In this document: piece by piece, positions 17,182 to 24,470 of the stretch
How the letters are laid out: the number at the start of each line of letters is the position of its first letter
Numbering within the stretch: the first letter of the stretch is position 1
Source: Pseudomonadota bacterium
GTDB lineage: Bacteria; Chloroflexota; UBA6077; JAJPHF01
Reading direction: 5' to 3'
NCBI GenBank assembly: GCA_021325365.1
Contig: JAJPHF010000039.1
Span: 20,569-84,568 of the forward strand
Length of the DNA stretch: 64,000 bases
Translations under genes and position numbers: made by a program
The notes under the pieces: model-generated
What the model was told of the DNA's origin: nothing
What the model saw: only the letters and a program-made list of their open reading frames with translations
Database searches by the model: none

Positions 17182-18359
17182 CCTCGCTCGCCTGGCTGGC
17201 CGCCGAGCTGGAAGACCTGCGGCAGCACCACCTGCTGCGCGGGCTGAGCGACTTCGAGACGGCGCCCGAGCCGGAGATCGTCTACCAGGGACGCAGGTTC
17301 CTGCTGCTCGCCTCGAACAACTACCTCGGCCTGGCGGCCGATCCGCGCGTGGTGAGCGCGGCGACGGAGGCCGTGCGCCGCTATGGTGCCAGCACTGCCG
17401 CGTCGCGCCTCGTCTCGGGCAGCACGACGCTCCACCGCGAGCTGGAGAGCGAGCTGGCCGCGCTGAAGGGCGCCGAGGCGGCGATCGTGTTCAGCTCCGG
17501 CTACCTGGCGAACCTCGGCACGATTGGCGCGCTAGTCGGCCCCGGCGACGTGATCTTCTGCGACCGCCTGAACCACGCCTCGATCGTCGACGCGGCATTC
17601 CTGTCGCGCGCGCGGCTAGTCGTCTACCACCACGCCGATCCCGATCACCTGGCCGCGCTGCTGGAGCGCCACACGGGCCGCCGGCGGCTGATCGTCACCG
17701 ACTCGGTGTTCAGCATGGACGGCGACCTGGCGCCGCTGCCGGCGCTCTGCGACCTGGCGGAGCGCTGGGGCTGCATGCTGATGGTGGACGAGGCGCACGC
17801 CACCGGCGTGCTGGGCGCGCGGGGCGCGGGCGCCGTCGACGCGCTCGGCGTGCGCGGGCGCGTGCCGATCGTCATGGGCACGCTGTCCAAGGCGCTGGGC
17901 TCGGTCGGCGGCTTCGTGGCCGGCAGCCGGCGCCTGGTCGACTTCCTGCGTAACCGGGCGCGAACGTTCATGTTCGACACGGCGCTCGCCCCGAGCGCCG
18001 TGGGCGCTGCCATCGCGGCGCTGCGCGTAGCGCGCGTCGAGGAGGAGCGTCGCGCTCGGCTGCGCCAGATGATCGCGCTGCTCCACGACGAGCTAGTGGA
18101 CCTGGGCTACGAGGTGCTGCCGCCCGATGCGGCCATCCTGCCGGTGCTGGTGGGCGACAGCGACGCGGCGCTCGACCTGGCCGTGGCGCTACGTGAGCGC
18201 GGCGTGTGGGCCCCGGCGATCCGCCCGCCGGCGGTGCCGCGCGGCACGGCCCGGGTGCGCGTAACGCTGATGGCCACGCACACGCCGGCGCAGCTCGAGC
18301 GCGCCGTGTCGGCGTTCGCGGGCGCGCGGCGGGCGCTGCACTGGCGAGCGGGCCGATGA
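17172..18359 (+). CDS. bioF: 8-amino-7-oxononanoate synthase
   Basis: A 395-residue PLP-dependent alpha-oxoamine synthase that condenses pimeloyl thioester with L-alanine. Visible motifs: the N-terminal SNNYLGLA (family NxYLGL), VSGSTTLHRELE, FCDRLNHASIVD, VDEAHATGVLG, with the cofactor Asp and His, and TLSKALGSVGGF, with PLP lysine Lys240. The length is typical. The ATG lies in a heptad repeat without a clear Shine-Dalgarno sequence, so translation may depend on coupling from bioA 27 bp upstream. Its stop codon overlaps the bioD ATG (ATGA). A glycine C-acetyltransferase identity is excluded only by the bio context. Confidence 0.92.
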   Translation: MADTSLAWLAAELEDLRQHHLLRGLSDFETAPEPEIVYQGRRFLLLASNNYLGLAADPRVVSAATEAVRRYGASTAASRLVSGSTTLHRELESELAALKGAEAAIVFSSGYLANLGTIGALVGPGDVIFCDRLNHASIVDAAFLSRARLVVYHHADPDHLAALLERHTGRRRLIVTDSVFSMDGDLAPLPALCDLAERWGCMLMVDEAHATGVLGARGAGAVDALGVRGRVPIVMGTLSKALGSVGGFVAGSRRLVDFLRNRARTFMFDTALAPSAVGAAIAALRVARVEEERRARLRQMIALLHDELVDLGYEVLPPDAAILPVLVGDSDAALDLAVALRERGVWAPAIRPPAVPRGTARVRVTLMATHTPAQLERAVSAFAGARRALHWRAGR

Positions 18360-19354
18360 GCGGAGAGCTAGCCCCCCGGGTCCCCCAATCCTGGGGGGAG
18401 AGTGGGGGACACCCCCACCCCCCCGGTGAGGAGAGGGCAGGTTGGGGGGACACCCCCCACGCCCCCCGGCAGGGGAGTTCCCCTGCACCCCCGGGGACGA
18501 GGAGTAGAGCAGCCCCCCGACAGGGGAGCGCCCCTGCACCGACGGGGACCGCCCACCCGGCCCCCCAAGCCTGGGCAGGGAGGGAGGAGGGGAGGGGCGA
18601 GGCTGCCGCGATCTTTGTGACGGGGACCGATACGGGCGTGGGGAAAACGGTGGCGACGGCCGCGATTGCCCGCGCGCTGGCGGCGCGCGGGCGGCGCGTG
18701 GGCGTGCTGAAGCCGGTGCAGACGGGCGTGGCGCCGGGGCAGCCAGGCGACGCGGCGTTCGTGCTGGCCGCGTTGGGCACCGACCAGCCACCCCAGCTTG
18801 CCTGTACCTATAGTTTCCGGGAGCCAGCCGCACCGCTCGTCGCCGCCCGGGCCGAAGGCGCCCGCCTTGACGTCGGCGTGATCCGCGCGCACTTCGAGCG
18901 GCTGCGGCAGAGTCACGACGTGGTGCTGGTGGAGGGCGCGGGGGGGCTGCTCGTGCCGCTGGCCGAGGGCTACAGCATGGCCGACCTGGCGCGCGGCCTC
19001 GGCCTGCCGCTCGTGGTGGTGGCACGGCCGGGGCTCGGCACCCTGAACCACACGCTGCTCACGTTGGAGGCCGCGCGCGCGCGCGGCCTGAGCGTGCTGG
19101 GCATCGTGCTCGCCGGCTGGCGCGAGCCGGTCGATCTGGCGACCCGCACGAATCCGGCGCTGCTCTGCGAGCTGGGCCAGGCGGCGCTGCTCGGCGTGCT
19201 GCCGTGGGACGAGGGCCTGTCCGTGGAGGATCTGCGGCCGGGGCGGCTGCGCGAGTGGGCGCCCCGCGCACTCGCGCCGGCGCTCGGCGGCCACTTTGAC
19301 GCGGCGGCCTTCCTCGCCGCCTGCACGCGGGGCGAGGCGTGGCCCGCGCCGTGA
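18356..19354 (+). CDS. bioD: Dethiobiotin synthetase with repeat-encoded N-terminal extension
   Basis: ATP-dependent enzyme that closes the ureido ring of dethiobiotin. The conserved protein starts at residue 86 (IFVTGTDTGVGKT, P-loop Lys97). It continues through LKPVQTGV, VLVEGAGGLLVPL, with the catalytic block, and LGIVLAGW. The ATG at 18356 overlaps the bioF stop by four bases, which is the expected coupled start. About 85 codons of Pro/Gly/Arg-rich sequence encoded by G/C-rich repeats (18371-18600) separate it from the conserved core, all in frame and without a stop. No other start codon in frame precedes the core. The protein is therefore 332 residues instead of about 245, or the extension is removed. 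Confidence 0.9.
   Translation: MSGELAPRVPQSWGESGGHPHPPGEERAGWGDTPHAPRQGSSPAPPGTRSRAAPRQGSAPAPTGTAHPAPQAWAGREEGRGEAAAIFVTGTDTGVGKTVATAAIARALAARGRRVGVLKPVQTGVAPGQPGDAAFVLAALGTDQPPQLACTYSFREPAAPLVAARAEGARLDVGVIRAHFERLRQSHDVVLVEGAGGLLVPLAEGYSMADLARGLGLPLVVVARPGLGTLNHTLLTLEAARARGLSVLGIVLAGWREPVDLATRTNPALLCELGQAALLGVLPWDEGLSVEDLRPGRLREWAPRALAPALGGHFDAAAFLAACTRGEAWPAP
18371..18600. repeat. Cluster of G/C-rich double-hairpin repeats inside bioD
   Basis: Two copies of GGGGGACACCCCCAC-type palindromes (18404 and 18443), two copies of a GCAGGGG...CCCCTGC hairpin, and CCCCCAATCCTGGGGG-type palindromes at both ends. Related copies lie at 4.8, 54.7 and 58.1 kb. The block lies between the bioD start codon and its conserved core and holds no stop codon in the bioD frame. 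Confidence 0.85.
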
Positions 19355-21012
19355 CGGGCTCGGTCGCATCGGCGGGCCGCGCCGAGCGGCCGGCCGACGA
19401 GGGCTGGCAGGTCGGCGACTACCTGCTGGCCGCGGCGCGGACCGAGGGCGGCCGACTGGCCGTCGTCTGCGGCGGCGTCGAGCTGAGCTACGCGGCGTTC
19501 GCCGAGCGCGCGGCGCGGCTGGCCGGCGCCCTCAGGGCGCGTGGCGTGGCGCCCGGCGACCGCGTCGCCTACCTCGGACCGAACTGCCACGCGCTGCTCG
19601 AAGCGTACTTTGGCGTACCGTGGGCCGGCGCGGCGCTGGTACCGCTCCACGCGCGGCTGACGCGCCCCGAGCTGGCGGCGCTGCTGCGCGACGCCGCACC
19701 CGCCGCACTGCTCGCCGACGCCGCGTGGGTGCGGCGCCTGCCCGCCGAGCGTCTGACCGCTATCCCCCTGCGCGTCGTCGTCGGTGCGGACAGCGCCGAC
19801 GGGTGGCTCGGCTACGAGGCGATGATCGCGGACCGCCGAGCCGGAGCCGGGAGCCAGGGGCCAGCGGCCGAGAGCCAGGACTCCGGGGACGGGTGCTGGG
19901 ATCTGGGGGAGCGAGGACTGGCGGGCGGCGCCGTCGCCGGGATGTTCTACACGAGCGGTTCGACCGGCCGACCGCGGGCGGCGATGCTGACGGCCGGCAA
20001 CCTCGTGGCCAACGCCGTGGGGGTGCGTGAAGCGCTGGGCCTGGGACCCGACGACGCGGTGCTGCACGCGCTCAGCCTGTTCCACGCCAACGGCTGGGGC
20101 TTCCCGCACGCGGCGGTCATGGCCGGCGCGACGCAGGTCATCCTGCGCAAGTTTCTGCCGCGCGCGGCGCTCGCACTCGCGGCGGCGCGCGGCGCCACGG
20201 TGACCTATGCAGTGCCGACGATGGCGCGGGCGCTGACGGACGCGCGCGGGCCGACGCGGCGCGACCTGGCGCGGCTGCGGTGGCTGGTGGTGGGGGGCGC
20301 GGCGGCCACGCCGGAGCTAGCGGCAGCCGCCGAGGAGCGGCTGGGCGCGACGTTCGTGGGCTCGTATGGCCTCACGGAAACGTCGCCGGTGCTGACGCTA
20401 GCCACGCTGCGACCGGAGATGGCGGCGTGGCCGCGCGCCGCGCGCCTGCGCCAGCAAGCCGCGGCCGGCCTCCCGACAGCCGCCGCGCGCTTGCGGATCG
20501 TGGACGACGCGGGGCGCGGGGTGCCGGCCGATGGCGTGACGGCGGGGGAGGTGCAGGCGGCCGGCGCGCTCGTTATGGCAGGCTACTGGCGGCGCCCGGC
20601 GGAGACAGCGGCGGCCTTCACCGCCGATGGCTGGCTGCGCACGGGCGACCTGGCGACCGTTGATGCGTGGGGCTACTTGCGGATCGTCGGGCGCCAGAAA
20701 GAGCTGATCGACTGCGGCGGCGACAAGGTGGCGCCGGCCGAGATCGAGCGGGTGCTGGCGGCCCATCCCGCGGTGCGGGAGGCGGCGGTCGTGGCGGTGC
20801 CGCACGCGCGGTGGGGCCAGGCGCCCGCCGCGCTGGTGGTGCCGCGGCCGGGCGCCGCCGTCGATGCCGCCGCGCTGCGCCGCCACTGCGCCCGCCACCT
20901 GGCGGCGTTCAAGGTGCCGCGGGCCATCCACCTCGTCGCGCGCCTGCCCCACACCGCCACCGGCAAGCTCGCCCGCGGCCGGCTGCGCGTGCCTACGCGC
21001 GCGAAGGACTGA
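19351..21012 (+). CDS. AMP-forming acyl-CoA ligase, end of biotin operon
   Basis: A 553-residue ANL-superfamily acyl-CoA synthetase. The P-loop reads FYTSGSTGRPRAAMLT (the usual PKG is PRA). Others are SYGLTETSPV (A5), GWLRTGDLATVD with the ribose-binding Asp, GRQKELIDCGGDKVAPAEIE (hinge) and the C-terminal catalytic Lys in TATGKLARG. Residues about 165-180 are encoded by a GGAGCCR heptad array, an in-frame insertion in a surface loop. GTG 19351 overlaps the bioD stop by four bases (GTG 19339 is an alternative). Its place at the end of bioBAFD suggests it could make the pimeloyl-CoA precursor; this is inference, as its sequence is not BioW-like. Confidence 0.88.
   Translation: MTGSVASAGRAERPADEGWQVGDYLLAAARTEGGRLAVVCGGVELSYAAFAERAARLAGALRARGVAPGDRVAYLGPNCHALLEAYFGVPWAGAALVPLHARLTRPELAALLRDAAPAALLADAAWVRRLPAERLTAIPLRVVVGADSADGWLGYEAMIADRRAGAGSQGPAAESQDSGDGCWDLGERGLAGGAVAGMFYTSGSTGRPRAAMLTAGNLVANAVGVREALGLGPDDAVLHALSLFHANGWGFPHAAVMAGATQVILRKFLPRAALALAAARGATVTYAVPTMARALTDARGPTRRDLARLRWLVVGGAAATPELAAAAEERLGATFVGSYGLTETSPVLTLATLRPEMAAWPRAARLRQQAAAGLPTAAARLRIVDDAGRGVPADGVTAGEVQAAGALVMAGYWRRPAETAAAFTADGWLRTGDLATVDAWGYLRIVGRQKELIDCGGDKVAPAEIERVLAAHPAVREAAVVAVPHARWGQAPAALVVPRPGAAVDAAALRRHCARHLAAFKVPRAIHLVARLPHTATGKLARGRLRVPTRAKD
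19843..19884. repeat. Heptanucleotide array GGAGCCR x6, inside acyl-CoA ligase gene
   Basis: Units GGAGCCG, GGAGCCA, GGGGCCA, GCGGCCG, AGAGCCA, GGACTCC. The array is 42 bp, exactly 14 codons, and leaves the frame intact. Confidence 0.75.
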
Positions 21013-21351
21013 GGGCCGGGTGGGCGGGCGGGCGGGCGCATGGCACAATTTTGATGATACGCTGCTGGCGCGAGCAGGACGGGAACTCGTCGCCTGCCGC
21101 CGTGAATCACGTAGGGCAGGGGCTCGCCCCCCTGCCGCCCGGCGCAGTCTGTGCGCGAAGGCCCACGTATCCGCGCGGAGCCGGGGCAGGGCACATGGTA
21201 TACCGCGCCGCGCATCTGGCGCCCAGCTACAGTGTGCGACGGGGCAGCAGGGGACGAGCCGCCCCTGCCCTGCGACCACCAGTACCGGGCCTGACGATAG
21301 GGCGATGAATAGCGGCATCCGCGAGCGACGCTGGCGGAAGATTGGTCCTAG
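21013..21351. other. Intergenic region with two G/C-rich hairpins
   Basis: 339 bp between the acyl-CoA ligase and the RNA methyltransferase genes. No gene is seen. It holds two REP-like inverted repeats built from GGGCAGGGG/CCCCTGCC, at 21114-21135 and 21241-21271. These may end the biotin operon transcript. Confidence 0.5.
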
Positions 21352-22638
21352 ATGAGTCGACACCACAAGCGCTCCGCGCCGCAAGACGTGGTGGCGGAAG
21401 AGCTGCAGCTCGAGCTGGACGAGATGGCGTTCGGCGGCGAGGCCATCGGCCGCGTGGACGGCCAGGTCGTCTTCGTCCCGTATGCCATTCCGGGTGAGAA
21501 GGTGCGCGTCGCCGTCGAGCGACCCAAGAAGGGGTACGCCCGCACCCGCCTGCTCGAAGTCCTGCGCGCGTCGCCTGAGCGCCAGCCGCCGCCCTGCACC
21601 TACTTCGGCGCCTGCGGCGGCTGCCAGTGGCAGCACGTCGCCTATGCGGCCCAACTCGCGTACAAGCAACACGTCGTCGTCGAGCAACTGCGGCGGCTGG
21701 GCGGCTTCGACGAGGCCGCGCGCCTCGTGCGGCCGACGGTCGGCATGGTCAGCCCCTGGGAGTACCGCAACCAGGCGCGCTTCTCGCTCGGCCGCCGCTA
21801 CGGCGAGCTGGGCTTCACGCGCAAGGAGACGCACCGGCTGCTGCGCATCGACTACTGCTGGCTGATGATGCCGCCGATCAACCGCGCGCTGGACCTGCTG
21901 CAGCGCCGCTGCGCGGGCCTGGCGGCTCACCAGATCACCATTCGCTACAGCGCACGCACCGACCAGCTGCTCGTCCAGCCGGCGCTGCCGGAGGTGCCCG
22001 AGCTGCCGACCGGCCAGCCGTACCTCGAAGAAGAGCTGCTGGGACGACGCTTCCGCGTCGCACCGTCGGCGTTCTTCCAGGTAAACACCAAGCCCGAGCA
22101 CCGCACGTTGCCTGACACGCTGCGCGTGCCGTGGCTCGCCGAGCGCACGGGCGACTTCGCGATGGCGGAGCTGCTGGCGCTCACGGTGCTCGACCGCCTG
22201 GGTGCGGAGCCACTGGGGCGCGTCGTGGACGCCTACTGCGGCGTGGGCACCTTTGCAGCGCTGCTCGCCGGCCGCGCCGACGAGGTGATCGGCATCGAGG
22301 AGTCGCCGGCGGCGGTGCGCGATGCAGCCCACAACGCCCGCGACCTCCCAAACCTGCGCTTCGTTGAGGGGAAAACGGAGGACGTGCTGCCGAAGCTGGA
22401 GGGCCCGGTGGATGCGGTGGTCCTCGACCCGGCGCGCGTCGGCTGCCACCCGGCGGTGCTCGACGCCATTCTCGCGCGCCGGCCGTCGCGGCTGATCTAC
22501 GTCTCCTGCGACCCGGCCACGCTAGCGCGCGACCTGCGGCTACTCGTCGACGGCGGCTACAGCCTTCAGCAAGTCGAGCCCATCGACATGTTTCCCCAGA
22601 CGTATCACATCGAGAGCGTGAGCACACTGACGCTCTGA
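21352..22638 (+). CDS. 23S rRNA/tRNA (uracil-5-) methyltransferase, TrmA/RlmD family
   Basis: A 428-residue SAM-dependent RNA uracil-C5 methyltransferase. An N-terminal TRAM/OB domain (residues 17-70) includes DEMAFGGEAIGRVDGQVVFV. The [4Fe-4S] cysteines are CTYFGACGGCQW, with the fourth Cys at DYCW. The Rossmann core shows VDAYCGVGTFA, LDPARVGCHP and YVSCDPATLARDL, which contains the catalytic Cys. The end QVEPIDMFPQTYHIESVSTL is diagnostic. RlmD modifies 23S rRNA and TrmA tRNA; bacterial RlmD-type proteins carry the Fe-S motif, but a specific target cannot be assigned. It has its own transcription unit. Confidence 0.93.
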   Translation: MSRHHKRSAPQDVVAEELQLELDEMAFGGEAIGRVDGQVVFVPYAIPGEKVRVAVERPKKGYARTRLLEVLRASPERQPPPCTYFGACGGCQWQHVAYAAQLAYKQHVVVEQLRRLGGFDEAARLVRPTVGMVSPWEYRNQARFSLGRRYGELGFTRKETHRLLRIDYCWLMMPPINRALDLLQRRCAGLAAHQITIRYSARTDQLLVQPALPEVPELPTGQPYLEEELLGRRFRVAPSAFFQVNTKPEHRTLPDTLRVPWLAERTGDFAMAELLALTVLDRLGAEPLGRVVDAYCGVGTFAALLAGRADEVIGIEESPAAVRDAAHNARDLPNLRFVEGKTEDVLPKLEGPVDAVVLDPARVGCHPAVLDAILARRPSRLIYVSCDPATLARDLRLLVDGGYSLQQVEPIDMFPQTYHIESVSTLTL

Positions 22639-22755
22639 CGGGCGCGGGCCGGCCGCCGAAACACCTGGTCAAAGCTGCGGTGTAGGTTTCGCAGTGCCAA
22701 GCCTACACACCGCCGGGAGAGAACGCCGCCTGTGCCCCGGGTTGCAGGCCTCCCG

Positions 22756-23043
22756 TCACCTGCCGTGACCCCCGGCCGCCACCCCGTGCCAGGTATCACA
22801 GTCGCCGTCGGTTGCGAGGACGTGCTGGACCACACCTCGCAGCGCCAATTCGTGGTCGGGAAAGTGGCGGACGACCGCATCGAGCATCCGACGCTGCCAC
22901 GCTTCGCAAGCCGCCAGCGTTGCGAGTTCTTCGAGACAACGAAGCTCCCGAACGAGGGCGAACCCCTCCGCGGGGAGCTGATCGCGAAGGCGGGCCTCAA
23001 TCGCCGCGATGCGCTCTTCGAGTGCCATGTCTAGTGATGCCAT
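22756..23043 (-). CDS. Small helical protein of unknown function
   Basis: A 95-residue protein, not recognised. It is largely alpha-helical, with repeated Leu/Ala/Glu-rich amphipathic stretches (EERIAAIEARLRDQL, RELRCLEELATLAACEAW) and two Cys. GGAG lies seven bases before the ATG, and codon use has the high third-position GC of real genes, both of which support translation. It is downstream of, and on the same strand as, the 217-residue unknown at 23235, separated by 191 bp in which nothing was seen. No membrane segment or signal peptide. Confidence 0.55.
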   Translation of the reverse strand: MASLDMALEERIAAIEARLRDQLPAEGFALVRELRCLEELATLAACEAWQRRMLDAVVRHFPDHELALRGVVQHVLATDGDCDTWHGVAAGGHGR

Positions 23044-23234
23044 GGTGAGGCTCCTGTCGGGATTCCGGCTCGGCAGAGATCAGAACCGAGCCTGCTGCTG
23101 TCCCGATTTCCACTCTATCCGAGTGGCGGCCGCACCGCTGTGAAATCGGTCACACGCCACGTATGAGCGATTTCACAGTCCGCGGTGGCACTTAACGGAC
23201 TCGGGGCCACCCGTTCGCCATCACTCGACTCGCC

Positions 23235-23888
23235 TCACCGCCCTCCCGCCGCTGGCTCCGTTAGCGCCGCGCATGCCTGCCCGAGCGCCACGGCGTGGGC
23301 GTGCAGCCGTCGAACCTCGGCTTCCAGGGCGCTCAGTAGATCCGCCACAGATTGCCAGAACGCACCGCAACACTCGCAGCACTCTTCCGGACTGTGCAGA
23401 AACCCCATGCCGCCGGAAAGCCCAGCGGCAACGGCCGCGAGCAACGTGGCGTCCAGGTCGGGCTCCCGCTCCTCGGTGACCGCGGCTGCCGGGTTGGCGG
23501 TCTCGGCGGGCCGGAGCCGGGACGATTGCTGGGCCCAGACAGTGGTCGCCAGGCCGCCGGCGATGCGGTCGAGATCCGCGGGTTGAGCGGCGTGATAGTA
23601 CCAGTGGATAGTGCGCCCGGTGGGGAGCGGCTGCACTTGCAAGCAATGCCGCTCGGGACGATGGGTCACCTGGAGGTGGGCGACCCAGCCATCGCCGCGG
23701 CCCGCGAGGCGGTGCAGGCGAACCCGGCTGGCGGCGGCCGTACGCTGGCGCTCGACGGGGCGGTAGCCGAGCGCGTCGAGCGCCTCGACCACGGCGCGGA
23801 GCAGCGAGTCGGCTCGCGGCCGGTGGGGCCAGCCTGACGGCGGGCCAGACGGGCTCGACGGTGAGAGGACGGGCGAATTCGCGGCCAT
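23235..23888 (-). CDS. Protein of unknown function with CCxxCC motif
   Basis: A 217-residue protein, not recognised. Residues 25-110 look like a compact alpha/beta domain (ADSLLRAVVEALDALGYRP through IHWYYHAAQ). A low-complexity linker follows, then a helical C-terminal part from HSPEECCECCGAFW, with four closely spaced Cys that could bind metal, to the AEVRRLHAHAVALGQA helix. GAGGAG lies seven bases before the ATG, which supports the start. It may form a unit with the 95-residue gene downstream. Nothing nearby suggests a pathway. Confidence 0.6.
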   Translation of the reverse strand: MAANSPVLSPSSPSGPPSGWPHRPRADSLLRAVVEALDALGYRPVERQRTAAASRVRLHRLAGRGDGWVAHLQVTHRPERHCLQVQPLPTGRTIHWYYHAAQPADLDRIAGGLATTVWAQQSSRLRPAETANPAAAVTEEREPDLDATLLAAVAAGLSGGMGFLHSPEECCECCGAFWQSVADLLSALEAEVRRLHAHAVALGQACAALTEPAAGGR

Positions 23889-24215
23889 GCGAGCGCTCCT
23901 CTAACAGCGATGCCGCAACGACGACATCGGGCCACGGGCGGTGGCAGGCGTCACGGGCCGCACGAACGGGGCCGCGCGCTTCGGCACACCGCCTGGCAGA
24001 CGGCGTGCCTGTGCCAGTCTTCGCGCCCCTCCCCTGAAGATGACGGATGTCGGCTGCCTAGCGCAAGGACTGGGCCACTATCTTCCGCCGATCGCCACGT
24101 CGCCGCGCCCGCCGCCGGGTCGCCGAGCCGGCTGGCACACGGCTTGCAGCACGCTGCCCGGCTGCTCGCCGGATCTAAGTGCCGCTCGAGGCCGGCGAGC
24201 GACGGGGAGGGGTAG
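23889..24215. other. Intergenic region, divergent
   Basis: 327 bp between the divergent 217-residue gene (-) and the 84-residue gene (+). Open frames here lack plausible starts and read as Arg/Ser/Pro-rich noise. No promoter hexamer pair or repeat was recognised. Confidence 0.3.
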
Positions 24216-24470
24216 ATGAATTACGATGCCAGCGAGCTGCGCGAGAGGGACTACGTGGAGCTACTGCCGGGCACCGCGCTCCCACCGGGATATCGCATCC
24301 CGGCAGGAGCGCAGGGGCGGATCGTGATGCTCGACGACGCGGCGCCTGGTTGGGCGACCGTCCAGTTCGGTCGCTACGGCCGGCCGGCCTACCTGCCGCT
24401 GCGGCAGCTCCGCCGTGTGCCCGCAACGATCAAGGCTGCCGCTGAGGCGGGCGAGCGTTCGGGTCGCTGA
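24216..24470 (+). CDS. Small beta-rich protein (SH3-like)
   Basis: An 84-residue protein not assigned to a family with certainty. The layout RERDYVELLPGTALPPGYRIPAGAQGRIVML...WATVQFGRYGRPAYLPLRQLRRV reads like a small five-stranded barrel of the DUF4926/SH3 kind, often found in small accessory or toxin-antitoxin proteins. GGGAGGGG lies four bases before the ATG. Its last 41 bases overlap, tail to tail, the end of the opposite-strand GVxG-repeat gene, so the two transcripts are antisense there. Confidence 0.6.
   Translation: MNYDASELRERDYVELLPGTALPPGYRIPAGAQGRIVMLDDAAPGWATVQFGRYGRPAYLPLRQLRRVPATIKAAAEAGERSGR

Noticed and set aside
23910..24219. Plus-strand open frames of about 100 codons
   Set aside because: Ser/Arg/Pro-rich noise without ribosome sites in a divergent intergenic gap.
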